Part shown: positions 1-8,363 of the stretch, one piece after another
Layout of the letters: each line of letters starts with the position of its first letter
How positions within the stretch are numbered: the stretch's first letter is position 1
Source of the DNA: an uncultured Holophagaceae bacterium
GTDB taxonomy: Bacteria > Acidobacteriota > Holophagae > Holophagales > Holophagaceae
Length of the DNA: 64,000 bases
Assembly: GCA_903937385.1 (NCBI GenBank)
Contig: CAIZZF010000004.1
Span: forward strand, 62,001-126,000
Direction of reading: 5' to 3'
Translations under genes and position numbers: made by a program
Notes under the pieces: generated by a model
What the model was told of the DNA's origin: nothing
The model's database searches: none
What the model saw: only the letters and a program-made list of their open reading frames with translations

Positions 1-1
1 C

Positions 2-88
2 AAGTTCCAGATCCTGAACCAGTCCGGGATCAGCGCCCTGGGCCAGGCCAACTCCTCCGCTCAGTCGATCCTCGCCCTCCTCAGGTAG
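2..88 (+). CDS. fliC: Flagellin C-terminal end (partial)
   Basis: The last 28 codons of a gene that starts before the window. The peptide ends in ALGQANSSAQSILALLR, which matches the conserved D0 C-terminal helix of flagellins (typically an A-x-ANQ-x-xQ-x-VLxLLR pattern). This helix packs in the core of the flagellar filament. An intrinsic terminator follows 20 bases after the stop. Only the C-terminus is visible, so the filament type and copy number cannot be judged. Confidence 0.75.
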   Translation, partial: KFQILNQSGISALGQANSSAQSILALLR

Positions 89-108
89 CAGGATCCATCG
101 CATCTCCG

Positions 109-142
109 GGGGGCGGGTCAGTTCCGCCCCCTCGTTATTTTT
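109..142 (+). terminator. Rho-independent terminator after flagellin
   Basis: An 8-bp stem GGGGGCGG/CCGCCCCC (109-116 with 124-131) and a 7-base loop are followed by TCGTTATTTTT. It lies just past the flagellin stop and touches the stop codon of the convergent lrgB gene. Confidence 0.75.
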
Positions 143-833
143 AGGCTCTCACCAGCAGCCGGATCAACAGCGGCGCCAGCAGGGTGGTGGTGATGCCCGC
201 CAGGGTCATGGCCAGGCCGGCCATGGTGCCCTGCTGCGGGCCCTCCAGGAAGGCCATGGCGGTGCCCTGACCGTGGGAGCCTGTCCCCATGGCCAGCCCC
301 CGGGCGATGGGATCCTGCACCCCGACCCAGGTCAGCACCGCGCCCCCGAACACCGAGCCCAGGGTACCCGTGGCCACCACGAAGGCCGAGGCCAGGGCCT
401 GGCTGCCGCCGTGGAGCCGCACGACCTCGAGGGCGAAGGGGATGGTCACACTCTTCGGCAGCAGCGAGAGGACGACCTCGCACGGCAGGGCCGCGAAGGC
501 CGCCAGCCAGGCCACAGAGACCACGGACGTGAGCGTCCCGAGCCCAACCCCGGCCAGGATCGCGGGCGCATGGCGGCTCAGCAGCTCACGGTTCCGATAG
601 AGCGGCACCGCGAGTCCCACCGTGGCGGGACCCAGCAGCGACATCATGAGGCTCCGGGCAGGCAGGTAGGCCTGGTAGGGAATCTTCAGCAGGAGCAGGG
701 CGACGGCCACCAGCGTCGCCCCCAGGAGCACGACGTTCAGCAGGGGATGCCGGTACCTCATGTAGAGAGCCTTGGCCAGGAAGTAGGCCCCGAGGGTCAG
801 GCCGATGCCGAAGCCCGTCATCAGGATTCGCAT
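141..833 (-). CDS. lrgB: LrgB/CidB-family membrane protein
   Basis: 230 residues, very hydrophobic, with about six or more membrane segments. It carries the LrgB signature late in the protein (LAMGTGSHGQGTAMA). LrgB proteins work with the holin-like LrgA/CidA; family members affect murein hydrolase activity, and some transport pyruvate or glycolate. The start ATG at 833 is chosen because it overlaps the end of lrgA by 13 bases, giving a translationally coupled lrgA-lrgB pair. The substrate here is not deducible. Confidence 0.85.
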   Translation of the reverse strand: MRILMTGFGIGLTLGAYFLAKALYMRYRHPLLNVVLLGATLVAVALLLLKIPYQAYLPARSLMMSLLGPATVGLAVPLYRNRELLSRHAPAILAGVGLGTLTSVVSVAWLAAFAALPCEVVLSLLPKSVTIPFALEVVRLHGGSQALASAFVVATGTLGSVFGGAVLTWVGVQDPIARGLAMGTGSHGQGTAMAFLEGPQQGTMAGLAMTLAGITTTLLAPLLIRLLVRA

Positions 834-1192
834 GGCTGGTGCCTCCGCCGCAGCCACTGGCTGACATGCCCCGACACCACGAAGGTCAGGAAGGTGCTCC
901 CCGCGATGGCCAGGGCCAGCCGGAACCCGTACCGGTAGAAGACCCCGCCCCAGTTCATCAGGTCCACGGCCGCCGGAATGAAGAAGAACACCAGGTGCCT
1001 CAGCAGGAAGTCCGCCCCCTCCTGGATGAACGCCAGCTTCACCAGGCCTGAGCGCAGCGCCAGGTAGAGAAAGATCAGCCCCACGACATTGCCGGGGAGC
1101 GGCAGCCCCGTGAGCGCGGCGAACCGGCCCCCCAGCCAGACGAACAGGCTCAGCAGACCGATCTGGGCGATGACCTTGAGCACGCGGAGCAT
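821..1192 (-). CDS. lrgA: LrgA/CidA-family holin-like protein
   Basis: 123 residues with four predicted membrane helices. It has the LrgA core GLPLPGNVVGLIFLYLAL and the later FFFIPAAVDLMNW segment. The ATG at 1192 has AAGGG upstream; the longer open frame adds only charged non-membrane sequence. It precedes lrgB with a 13-base overlap, the standard lrgAB arrangement. It acts in the inner membrane, probably as partner of LrgB in export or pyruvate/glycolate transport. Confidence 0.85.
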   Translation of the reverse strand: MLRVLKVIAQIGLLSLFVWLGGRFAALTGLPLPGNVVGLIFLYLALRSGLVKLAFIQEGADFLLRHLVFFFIPAAVDLMNWGGVFYRYGFRLALAIAGSTFLTFVVSGHVSQWLRRRHQPCES

Positions 1193-1290
1193 GGGAGCCC
1201 TTGTAATTTCTGGGAAGACGGACCCTGATCGGGCGGGAAGCCGCAGCTCGCACTCGCCGGGAAGGTCCAAGTCTAGCGGTTCTTCGCGTT

Positions 1291-1319
1291 TTTCGAGGGC
1301 GCTTGAGGGATTGTAAAAT
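1291..1319 (+). promoter_or_regulatory. Possible promoter in lrgA / membrane-protein divergent region
   Basis: In the 169-base gap between the divergent lrgA and the gene at 1362, TAAAAT (1314-1319) is a reasonable -10 box. A weak TTTCGA (1291-1296) lies 17 bases upstream. On the other strand the same spot reads TACAAT, so the region could serve both directions. Confidence 0.3.
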
Positions 1320-1361
1320 GACCTTGTGGTAGGATTTGGGCGTCCCCTTCCAGGAGCTCCC

Positions 1362-1913
1362 ATGACCCGTTCCGGCGCCCCTCCCATGGTCCTTCCGCAA
1401 CCGCTGGGGCTGGCGGACAGCCGGTTCTACCTGGCGACCTGCGCTTTGGTGGTGGGCAACCTGGTGTTCCCCCTCCTGGTCCACCGGATTCCCGACGCGG
1501 GGCGGACCCTGCTGCCGATCCTCTTCTTCACCCTCATCGCCGGGTGGCGCTACGGCGCGAAGGTGGGCCTGCTGACGGGCCTGCTCTCCCCCCTGGCCAA
1601 CCATTTCCTGACGGGCCTGCCCCCGGCCGCGCTGCTCCGGGAGCTGCTGGTCCAGTCGGCGCTGCTGGGCGTGGTGGCGGCGCTGGTGGCCGCCCGCAGC
1701 CGCCGGCCGACCCTGGCGCTCCTGGCGCTGGTGGTGGGCGTGCATCAGGCGCTGGTGCTGTTCCCGCAGCTGCTGCAGGGCGGCGCCCAGGCCTGCTTCG
1801 AGACCTTCCAGCTGCGGCTGCCGGGCCTCCTGCTCCAGATCCTCGCCGGCACGGCCCTGCTCCGGTGCCTGCCCACGCGGCCCCAGAGCCTGGATGGAAG
1901 CCGTGTGGGATGA
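1362..1913 (+). CDS. Small integral membrane protein, possibly ECF transporter S component
   Basis: 183 residues with five to six hydrophobic segments and very little soluble sequence. Size and pattern (polar N-terminus, FFTLIAGWRYGAKVGLLTGLLSPLANH, paired helices) resemble substrate-binding S components of energy-coupling-factor transporters, but no T or A component is nearby. The ATG at 1362 follows AGGAG at the correct distance. It overlaps the next gene by 20 bases and sits upstream of a LarA-family gene, suggesting one operon. It could also be an unrelated small membrane protein. Confidence 0.55.
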   Translation: MTRSGAPPMVLPQPLGLADSRFYLATCALVVGNLVFPLLVHRIPDAGRTLLPILFFTLIAGWRYGAKVGLLTGLLSPLANHFLTGLPPAALLRELLVQSALLGVVAALVAARSRRPTLALLALVVGVHQALVLFPQLLQGGAQACFETFQLRLPGLLLQILAGTALLRCLPTRPQSLDGSRVG

Positions 1914-2325
1914 GGCCCGCCGGGCCCCCGAGCTGGGCCTGCCCGCGCACCTGACCCTGCAGCTCTTCGAGGGAGACGAGGTGATCTTTGCCAGCAGCAA
2001 GCACTGGCTGCTGCCCCTCTTCGACCTGAAGGACTTCTTCGCCCAGGGCGGTCATGATCCCGCCCGGACCCGGCTGGTGGACCGTGTCACCGGGCGCGCC
2101 GCGGCCCTGATGGTGGCCCGGCTCGGCATCAAGGAGGTCCACACCCTGGTCCTCAGCCGCCGCGCTCTGCCGGTGCTGGAGCAGCACGGGATCTGCTATA
2201 CCTGCCACGAGCTGGTGGACCACATCCTCTGCACCACCGAGACGCTGTTCGACCAGGACCAGGACCTTGACGCGGTCTGGTCCCATCTTCAGGAACGCAG
2301 GCTGCGAGCGGCTTCGGCCGTATGA
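1894..2325 (+). CDS. DUF1893 (TM1506-like) protein
   Basis: 143 residues resembling the DUF1893/TM1506 family: LQLFEGDEVIFASSKHWLLPL near the N-terminus, then DRVTGRAAALMVARLGIKEVHTLVLS and a VLEQHGICYTCHELV segment. TM1506 has a cytidine-deaminase-like fold, but the family's function is not established. The central GRAAA-x-G-x-KEV region is the best family match. It overlaps the preceding membrane-protein gene by 20 bases and the following larA-like gene through ATGA, so the three are probably co-translated. Confidence 0.7.
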   Translation: MEAVWDEARRAPELGLPAHLTLQLFEGDEVIFASSKHWLLPLFDLKDFFAQGGHDPARTRLVDRVTGRAAALMVARLGIKEVHTLVLSRRALPVLEQHGICYTCHELVDHILCTTETLFDQDQDLDAVWSHLQERRLRAASAV

Positions 2326-3605
2326 ATGGGGCAACGATGAAGACGGTGAAGCTCGCCTACGGAAAGCTCGGTCTGGAGCTGCCGGTCCCCGACGATGCCC
2401 AGGTCATCGAGCCGAAGCACCTGGAGGCCCTGGCAGACGAGGCGGGCGCGGTCTTCGCCGCGCTGCGGAACCCCATCGGCACACCACCCCTGAAGGACCT
2501 GGTCAAGGCCACGGACACAGTTTCCATCGTCATCTCGGACATCACCCGGCCCACTCCCAACCACAAGCTGGTGCCCTGGCTGCTGCAGGAGCTGAGCCAC
2601 GTGCCGCAGACCCAGTTCGTGATCATCAATGGCCTGGGCAGCCACCGCGCCAATACCCGCGACGAGCTCATCCAGATGCTCGGGCAGGAGATCGTCGACA
2701 CCATCCGCATCGAGAACCATGACGCCTTCGACGACACCAAGCTGGTCCGCGTGGGCCGCAACACCTACGGCTCCGAGGTGTTCTTCAACAAGACCTACGT
2801 GGAGTCCACCTTCAAGATCGTGACGGGCTTCATCGAGCCGCACTTCTTCGCGGGCTTCTCCGGCGGCCCCAAGGGCATCCAGCCGGGCATCGCGGGCATC
2901 AAGACCATCCTGGACTTCCACAACGCCGAGATGATCGGCCACCCCAACAGCACCTGGGGGCTAATGGAGGGCAACATCCTCCAGGACTCCGCCACCCAGA
3001 ACTGCCTGATGGCGAAGCCGCACTTCATGCTCAACGTCACCCTGAACGGAGCCAAGGAGATCACCGCCGTGTTCGCGGGCGACGTGGTCCAGGCCCACCG
3101 CGTGGGCTGCGCGTTCGTCCGGGAGAACGCGATGTACGCGGTGGACGCGGAGTTCGACATCGTCATCACCACCAACTCCGGCTACCCCCTGGACCAGAAC
3201 CTCTACCAGACCGTGAAGGGCATGAGCGCCGCGGCGCTGATCGTCAAGAAGGGTGGAGCCATCCTGAGCGCCTCCGAGTGCTCGGACGGCGTACCCAACC
3301 ATGGCAATTACGCGAAGATCCTCCAGATGCGTGAGACGCCGGAAGAGCTGCTGGCGATGATCGAGGATCCGTCCTTCAGCATGTTCGACCAGTGGCAGGT
3401 GCAGGTGCAGTCCATCATCCAGCTCAAGGCGGACTGCTACCTCTTCTCGCTGCTGGACGACGAGACGGTGAAGAAGGCCAAGTTCAAGCCCAGCCACGAC
3501 CTGGTGGCGACCCTGACCGAGAAGCTGGCCCATTACGGACCCCAGGCCCGGGTGGCCGTGCTGCCCTACGGCCCCCTGACCATCCCCTACGTCAGGAAGC
3601 CTTAG
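2322..3605 (+). CDS. larA: LarA-family nickel-pincer racemase
   Basis: 427 residues from the ATG that overlaps the previous stop (ATGA); an alternative ATG at 2337 has GGGG upstream. LarA enzymes racemise lactate or related 2-hydroxy acids using a nickel-pincer nucleotide. Key residues are visible: H108 in GSHRANTRDE, H174 and K184 in EPHFFAGFSGGPKGIQPG, and H200 in LDFHNAE. Counted from 2322, these numbers coincide with those of the Lactobacillus plantarum enzyme. The superfamily acts on several 2-hydroxy acids, so lactate is only the default substrate. Cofactor genes larB, larC and larE are not in the window. Confidence 0.85.
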   Translation: MNGATMKTVKLAYGKLGLELPVPDDAQVIEPKHLEALADEAGAVFAALRNPIGTPPLKDLVKATDTVSIVISDITRPTPNHKLVPWLLQELSHVPQTQFVIINGLGSHRANTRDELIQMLGQEIVDTIRIENHDAFDDTKLVRVGRNTYGSEVFFNKTYVESTFKIVTGFIEPHFFAGFSGGPKGIQPGIAGIKTILDFHNAEMIGHPNSTWGLMEGNILQDSATQNCLMAKPHFMLNVTLNGAKEITAVFAGDVVQAHRVGCAFVRENAMYAVDAEFDIVITTNSGYPLDQNLYQTVKGMSAAALIVKKGGAILSASECSDGVPNHGNYAKILQMRETPEELLAMIEDPSFSMFDQWQVQVQSIIQLKADCYLFSLLDDETVKKAKFKPSHDLVATLTEKLAHYGPQARVAVLPYGPLTIPYVRKP

Positions 3606-4036
3606 CCCTCCTGGCCCTGGAAGGGGCAGACGTCCAGCATGCGGTTGCCCTGGCCGGGGATCACCATGCGCACGCCGCCCCGGGGGTTCTCCACATCGCC
3701 CGCCCGCCGCGGGATCAGGTGGATGTGGCTGTGGAAGACGGTCTGGCCTGCGACGGCGCCCACATTCATGCCGACGTTGAAGCCCGCCACCGAGGGGTCG
3801 GCGGCGAGGATCTCCGTGCGCAGCTGGTGGAGCAGCTCGGCACAGGCCTCGCGCTCCTCCGCACTAAGGCTGAAGTAGTCCACCACGTGGCGGCGGGGCA
3901 GGATCAGCGTATGCAGAGGCGTCACCGGAAACCTGTCCCGGAGGGCAAAAGCGAGGGCATTGCAGGCGACGGCGAGGGCCGGATCCAGGCCGCAGAAGCG
4001 GCAGGGTCGGGCCTCCTCAGGCAGGCGTGGCGGCAT
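3602..4036 (-). CDS. HIT-family nucleotide hydrolase
   Basis: 144 residues with the histidine-triad motif HSHIHLIPRR near the C-terminus, preceded by FNVGMNVGAVAGQTV. HIT proteins hydrolyse or transfer nucleoside monophosphates from dinucleoside polyphosphates or aminoacyl-adenylates. An N-terminal C-x2-C pair (CRFC) may bind zinc, as in many bacterial HIT proteins. The ATG at 4036 is preceded by GGGAGGG. Its stop overlaps the convergent larA stop by three bases (3602-3605). Confidence 0.9.
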   Translation of the reverse strand: MPPRLPEEARPCRFCGLDPALAVACNALAFALRDRFPVTPLHTLILPRRHVVDYFSLSAEEREACAELLHQLRTEILAADPSVAGFNVGMNVGAVAGQTVFHSHIHLIPRRAGDVENPRGGVRMVIPGQGNRMLDVCPFQGQEG

Positions 4037-4164
4037 GTGACGACCCTCCCTCGGCCCCGAAAGCGGGCCCCCGAGACTCCCATCATGACGCGCGGAGCAG
4101 GAGGGCGGGAAGCTAAGGAGACCAATCCTTGGCACCTGTCCCCGCGACCTATAAAGTTCAAGCT

Positions 4165-5145
4165 ATGTCTGAGTCGCGCGTGGTGCTCCTGAAGATCGTC
4201 GGCATGTTCCTGGTCATCCTGGCGGGCTGGCTGGCGCGGCGGCGGAACCTCCTGCCGGAGAGCACCAGCACGGTCCTGAGCCGCGTGGTGGTGGACTGGG
4301 CCTTCCCGGCCCTGGTCTTCACCCAGATGCTCCGGATGGTAGATGCCCAGGTGCTGCGCCAGGACTGGCTGCTGCCGCTGCTGCCCATCCCGCTGGTACT
4401 CGTGGCCTACCTGGTGGGTCTGGGCGTGGCGCCGCTCTTCGGCCACCGGGAGCACCGCAACACCGTGCTCTTCCTGATCACCAGCCCCAACTGGGTGTTC
4501 CTGCCGCTGCCCATCGCCGAGGCCCTCTATGGCGGCGAGGGCGTGCGCATCGTCCTGCTCTGCAACATCGGCGCCCAGCTCACCCTGTGGTCCATCGGGG
4601 TCTGGATCCTCCACGGGAAGATCGGCGAGGCCCTCCGCAACCTCAGCACCAACATCGGCCTCTGGGCCACGGCAGGCGGCATCGCCCTGGCCCTGGTCTT
4701 CCCGGGCCTCCGGTCCCTCGGCAGCCTGCACAGCAGCCCCGCCACCCTGCCCGGCATGTCCGGCGCTGCGGTGTTCGACGCCCTGAACATGGTGGGCAGC
4801 CTCACCATCCCCCTGTCCCTCCTGGCCATCGGCGCCCAGCTGGGCAATGTCCCCATCACCTTCCGCAAGCTGCCTCTCTCGCTGGCCGGGGTCCTGCTCG
4901 CCCGGCTCCTGGTGGCCCCCCTCGCCACCGTGGCGCTGGGGATGGTCCTGGCCCGGCTGGGCTTCCACCTGCCGCAGATCACCCGCATGGTGGTGGTGCT
5001 GGTGGCGGCCATGCCTGTCGCCATCGTGTGCAGCGTCATCGCCGAGCGCTACGGCGGTGATGCCGGCCTGGCGGCCCAGGCCGTGGCCCTCTCGACCCTG
5101 TTCAGCATCCTCACGGTACCCGCCCTGTTCTTCCTGGTGTCCTGA
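4165..5145 (+). CDS. AEC-family (auxin efflux carrier) transporter
   Basis: 326 residues with about ten membrane segments in two halves joined by a loop around residues 190-215. The N-terminal half ([20 protein letters not shown]) is typical of AEC family transporters, which in bacteria include malonate, malate and other organic acid permeases. The ATG at 4165 is preferred over an upstream in-frame start because the extra residues precede the first membrane helix and match no family member. Substrate not deducible; divergently oriented to the HIT gene. Confidence 0.85.
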   Translation: MSESRVVLLKIVGMFLVILAGWLARRRNLLPESTSTVLSRVVVDWAFPALVFTQMLRMVDAQVLRQDWLLPLLPIPLVLVAYLVGLGVAPLFGHREHRNTVLFLITSPNWVFLPLPIAEALYGGEGVRIVLLCNIGAQLTLWSIGVWILHGKIGEALRNLSTNIGLWATAGGIALALVFPGLRSLGSLHSSPATLPGMSGAAVFDALNMVGSLTIPLSLLAIGAQLGNVPITFRKLPLSLAGVLLARLLVAPLATVALGMVLARLGFHLPQITRMVVVLVAAMPVAIVCSVIAERYGGDAGLAAQAVALSTLFSILTVPALFFLVS

Positions 5146-5212
5146 GCGCAGACCGACCGCCCGGCAGCGCCGGACACTTGGGATAAACTGGAGCTTCGCT
5201 TCAGGAGCTCTC

Positions 5213-5710
<498 letters not shown>

Positions 5711-5878
5711 GAGCTGTCGGCTATCGGCTGTCAGCTCAAGAGGGGAGTGGATGGTCCACCGGTCCAGCCATTTCCGGCTGATTGATGGCTGACCGCCAAT
5801 GAGCAGCAATGGATGGGTCGAGCTGTCGGCAATCAGTTGAGAGCCGACAGCTGATAGCTGACAGCCAGGAGCGGGCAG
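5711..5878 (+). repeat. Intergenic inverted-repeat element (GCTGTCAGCT family, copy 1)
   Basis: The stretch opens with GAGCTGTCGGCTATCGGCTG and continues to CAGCTC (5711-5737). It closes near 5841-5867 with the inverted counterpart containing GAGCCGACAGCTGATAGCTG. The two ends are near-palindromic to each other, giving a MITE-like or large-hairpin structure of about 160 bases without coding potential. The same words recur at 22337-22357 and 46787-46970. Confidence 0.65.
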
Positions 5879-5879
5879 C

Positions 5880-7127
5880 CTATTCAATCCGATCCATCTT
5901 CCGCAGCTCGGGGACTCTCCAGGCGGTGCCGGCCACCACCAGCAGGGTCATGCAGCCGCCGAAGACGACGGAGGGGACCAGACCCAGGAGGCGCGCGGCG
6001 ACGCCGCTCTCGAAGGCGCCGATCTCGTTGCTGGAGCCGATGAAGACCTGGTTCACAGCGGACACGCGGCCCAGCATGTGCTCGGGCGTCACCATCTGCA
6101 GCAGGGTGGAGCGGAGCACAACACTCACGTTGTCCACCGCGCCACTGGCGGCCAGCAGCAGGAGGCTCAGCACGAAGCTGTGGCTGAGGGCGAAGGCGAT
6201 CATGGCGGCGCCGAAGCCCGCCACGCAGAGCAGCAGGGTGCGCCCCGCCTGACGCATGGGCGGAAGGTGGGCCATGGTGAAGCCCATGAGCACGGACCCC
6301 ACGGCGGGCGCCGCCCGCAGGGCGCCGAGCCCCTGGGGGCCGGTGTGGAGGATCTCCTTGGCGAAGACCGGCAGCACCGCCACGGCCCCGCCGAAGAGCA
6401 CGGCGAACAGGTCCAGGCTGATGGCCCCCAGCAGCAACCGCTGGGAGAACACGAAGCGCAGGCCCTCGCCCAGGCTGGTGAAGATGGACCCGACCCGGGG
6501 CTTCGCAGGCCGGGGCGTGTAGCGGATGAAGAGCAGGCCCAGGAACCCGCTCGTGATGAGGGCCATCACCAGGAAGTGGGCCGCCACGGGACCACGCCAG
6601 GCGTAGACCAGACCGCCCAGGGCGGGGCCCAGGACCATGCCCGTGTGGAAGACCGCCACCCGCCAGGTGGAGCCGTTCGCATAGTGGGCCTTGGGCAGCA
6701 GGTCCGTCCCCAGGGCGGTGTTGGCGGGCCGGTAGTAGGCCCGCACCACCCCCGTGAGGAAGATGATCCCGTAGATGGGCCAGACTGCCGATGCCAGCGG
6801 CCCGGTCGGGAAGCGCCAGCTGAAGCCCCAGAGCAGGGCCGAGCAGAGGGCGAGGCTGAGCGTGGTGACCATGCAGATGCGCAGACGGTTCACGCGATCC
6901 GCGGCGTGGCCGCCAAAGAGGGCCAGCGCGAGGAAGGGCAGCGCCTCGGAGAGACCCACCAGGCCCAGGGCCAGCGGGTCTCCGGTGCGGTTGTAGACCT
7001 GCCAGCCCACCACCACGCCCTGCATCTGCATGCCCAGCGTGGCGAGCCCCAGGGAGGCGATGAACCAGCGGTAGTTCCCGCTCCTCAGTGCCGCATAGGG
7101 ATCGTGGGGCTCGATGGCAGCATCCAT
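5880..7127 (-). CDS. MFS transporter, EntS/MFS_3-like exporter
   Basis: 415 residues with 12 predicted membrane segments. The N-terminal half contains SEALPFLALALFGGHAADRVNRLR, the loop 2-3 motif of the major facilitator superfamily, and the family resembles EntS-type exporters. The second half contains SVVLRSTLLQMVTPEHMLGRVSA, typical of that group. It starts only six bases after the MacB-like permease and is probably the last gene of that operon. Likely an inner-membrane efflux protein; no substrate can be assigned. Confidence 0.85.
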   Translation of the reverse strand: MDAAIEPHDPYAALRSGNYRWFIASLGLATLGMQMQGVVVGWQVYNRTGDPLALGLVGLSEALPFLALALFGGHAADRVNRLRICMVTTLSLALCSALLWGFSWRFPTGPLASAVWPIYGIIFLTGVVRAYYRPANTALGTDLLPKAHYANGSTWRVAVFHTGMVLGPALGGLVYAWRGPVAAHFLVMALITSGFLGLLFIRYTPRPAKPRVGSIFTSLGEGLRFVFSQRLLLGAISLDLFAVLFGGAVAVLPVFAKEILHTGPQGLGALRAAPAVGSVLMGFTMAHLPPMRQAGRTLLLCVAGFGAAMIAFALSHSFVLSLLLLAASGAVDNVSVVLRSTLLQMVTPEHMLGRVSAVNQVFIGSSNEIGAFESGVAARLLGLVPSVVFGGCMTLLVVAGTAWRVPELRKMDRIE

Positions 7128-7133
7128 CGAAGG

Positions 7134-8351
7134 CTACTCGTACCTCAGGGCATCAATCACGTTCAGCCTGGCGGCCTTCATCGCGGGGAGGAAGCCCGCT
7201 GCCACGCCCACCATCGCCGAGAAGCCGATGCCCAGCCCCACGGCCCAGGACTCAGTCACCGCAGGCACCTGGAACTTCTGGAGGATGAACACGGCCGAGT
7301 AGGCGAAGCCCACGCCGATGACGCCGCCGAGCAGGGAGAGCACGATGGCCTCGATGAGGAACTGCCACAGGATGCTGTGCTGCGTGGCGCCCAGGGCCCG
7401 GCGAATGCCGATCTCCCGGGTGCGCTCAGTGACGCTCACCAGCATGATGTTGGAGATGCCGATGCCGCCGACCACCAGGGAGATGCTGGCCGCCACCGCG
7501 AGCAGCGCCGTGAGGATGCCCGCCTGCTGGCTCTGCATCTGCACGATGTCATCCTGCTTCCGGATCTGGAAGGGGTTGTCGTCCTTGGGGGGCGTCTTCA
7601 TGCGCTGCCGCAGCAGGGCCGTGATCTCGGCCTCGGCCATCTCCGCCTTGCCCTCCTGGGCGCTCACCATGATCTGCTGGATCTTGTCGCGGCCCATGAT
7701 CTTGCGCATGACCGTAGTATAGGGGGCAACGATCAGGTCATCCTGGTCGCCCATGAGCCCGGCGCCCTTCTTCTCGAGCACGCCGATGACCAGGAAGGGC
7801 AGTGCACCCACGCGCACCGTGACGCCCACGGGGTCCTCTCCGTTGGGGAAGAGGTTGTCCTTGACGGTCTGCCCCAGCACGCAGACCTTGGCCATGCCAC
7901 GCACCTCGCTGTCGGTGAAGAAGCGGCCCGCTTCCACGTCCCAGCCGCGGATCTGCAGGAAGTTCGGGTTGGAGCCCTGGATCTGGCTCACGTAGTAGCT
8001 GTTCTGGTAGATGAGGGGGCGGGAGGTCCGGACCAGCTGGCTGGCGGCCACCACGCTGCTGCCGGCCAGCTCCTGCTCGATGAGCGAGACGTCGCTCTCC
8101 AGCAGGATGTCGGCGCTGCCCATGGCCGAGGGGCCGAAGCGGTTGCTGCCCTGGCCCGGAAAAATTTGCAGCATGTTGGAGCCCATGTTCTGGATCAGGG
8201 CGATGGAAGCGCGCTTGGAGCCCTCGCCGATGCCGATCATGGCGATGACCGCCCCAACACCCACGATGATCCCGAGCATGGTCAGGAAGGCGCGCATCTT
8301 GTTCCGCGTGATGGCGAATAGGGCGAGCTTGAGGAACTCCAGGAAGCGCAT
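7134..8351 (-). CDS. MacB-like ABC transporter permease (FtsX family)
   Basis: 405 residues: an N-terminal membrane helix (RNKMRAFLTMLGIIVGVGAVIAMI), a periplasmic MacB_PCD-type domain of about 220 residues, then three C-terminal helices with the FtsX signature TERTREIGIRRALGA. It has no ATPase domain, unlike E. coli MacB where the ATPase is fused at the N-terminus. The ATG at 8351 is preceded by GGGAGG. It lies 12 bases after the MacA-like adaptor gene and should form a tripartite efflux pump with it; the energising ATPase must be elsewhere. Confidence 0.88.
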   Translation of the reverse strand: MRFLEFLKLALFAITRNKMRAFLTMLGIIVGVGAVIAMIGIGEGSKRASIALIQNMGSNMLQIFPGQGSNRFGPSAMGSADILLESDVSLIEQELAGSSVVAASQLVRTSRPLIYQNSYYVSQIQGSNPNFLQIRGWDVEAGRFFTDSEVRGMAKVCVLGQTVKDNLFPNGEDPVGVTVRVGALPFLVIGVLEKKGAGLMGDQDDLIVAPYTTVMRKIMGRDKIQQIMVSAQEGKAEMAEAEITALLRQRMKTPPKDDNPFQIRKQDDIVQMQSQQAGILTALLAVAASISLVVGGIGISNIMLVSVTERTREIGIRRALGATQHSILWQFLIEAIVLSLLGGVIGVGFAYSAVFILQKFQVPAVTESWAVGLGIGFSAMVGVAAGFLPAMKAARLNVIDALRYE

Positions 8352-8363
8352 GAATCCTCCCGG

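Noticed and set aside
141-2000. 619-residue minus-strand frame spanning lrgB and beyond
   Set aside because: Only the C-terminal part (141-833) is a real gene (lrgB). The upstream part is Gln/Gly/Arg-rich antisense of the ECF S-like gene region.
6078-8321. 747-residue plus-strand frame
   Set aside because: Low-complexity His/Gly/Gln-rich antisense of the MFS and MacB-like genes; no start signal or domain.
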